DNA of 5,494 bases from an uncultured Clostridium sp. Lineage in GTDB: Bacteria > Bacillota > Clostridia > Lachnospirales > Lachnospiraceae. Positions within the stretch are counted from its first letter, which is position 1; every line of letters starts with the position of its first letter. The stretch lies in the NCBI GenBank assembly GCA_900553925.1, contig USFH01000140.1:1-5494 (forward strand), in the 5' to 3' direction. Below are positions 5,406-5,494 of this stretch, in pieces. Made by a program: the position numbers and the translations under genes. A model generated the notes under the pieces. The model was given only the letters and a program-made list of their open reading frames with translations. It was not told where the DNA came from and made no database searches.

Positions 5406-5494
5406 ATGGAAGCAAGTGATTTCAGAAATGGTGTGACTTTTGTATGTGATGGTCAGCCTTGTCAGGTAATAGAGTTTCAGCATGTAAAGCCGGG
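5406..5494 (+). CDS. efp: Elongation factor P, 3' end cut off by the window
   Basis: Only the first 29 codons and two further bases are present. The start M-E-A-S-D-F-R-N-G, the strand V-T-F-V-C-D-G-Q-P-C-Q-V-I-E-F and the ending H-V-K-P-G are typical of the N-terminal KOW-like domain of EF-P. EF-P binds ribosomes stalled at consecutive prolines and promotes peptide-bond formation. The conserved loop whose tip residue is modified in many bacteria lies just after K-P-G, outside the window, so its type cannot be judged. AGGAGGA (5394-5400) lies 5 nt before the ATG. Full-length EF-P is about 185 residues. In many Firmicutes efp follows a peptidase gene; here it is divergent from citrate synthase with its own promoter, and the downstream context is not visible. 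Confidence 0.93.
   Translation, partial: MEASDFRNGVTFVCDGQPCQVIEFQHVKP

Overview
The window looks like chromosome from a low-to-moderate GC Clostridia, most plausibly a Lachnospiraceae gut anaerobe (Roseburia/Agathobacter/Coprococcus type). This is judged from strong AGGAGG-type ribosome sites, codon use, a 454-residue Si-type citrate synthase, and a small free-standing protein resembling the middle domain of the YloV/FakA family. No genus can be named with certainty. No mobile-element genes, CRISPR array, tRNA or rRNA were seen.

Layout. Positions 1-1206 (+) are the 3' part of a Sel1/TPR-like repeat protein whose start lies upstream of the window; it ends at a strong hairpin terminator (1221-1263). 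Next comes a gene-free stretch of about 670 bp (1264-1932). It holds a 113-bp tandem repeat in two full copies and one partial copy, with a perfect A/T-flanked hairpin in each full copy. It also holds a nested inverted repeat (1589-1669), a good sigma-A-type promoter (1665-1693), and four degenerate copies of an approximately 20-bp motif in the predicted leader. Two genes follow 20 bp apart and are probably co-transcribed: a 96-residue FakA-middle-domain-like protein (1933-2223) and a 399-residue membrane-anchored lipase-family alpha/beta hydrolase (2244-3443).

A shared hairpin terminator (3528-3555) separates the lipase from the convergent citrate synthase gene (3592-4956, minus strand). The 449-bp region between citrate synthase and the start of efp (5406 to window end, +) is divergent and AT-rich. 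It carries a candidate promoter for each gene, a nested palindrome next to the predicted citrate synthase start point, and a hairpin in the citrate synthase leader.

How the genes may work together. Citrate synthase makes citrate from oxaloacetate and acetyl-CoA, probably feeding 2-oxoglutarate and glutamate synthesis. Elongation factor P is translational housekeeping. The lipase and the FakA-M-like protein may both concern fatty acids: one would release acyl chains, while the other resembles part of the machinery that phosphorylates exogenous fatty acids. That link is inference from adjacency and family resemblance. The most unusual material is the intergenic 113-bp repeat array, the stand-alone FakA-M-like gene coupled to a membrane lipase, and the nested palindrome at the citrate synthase promoter.
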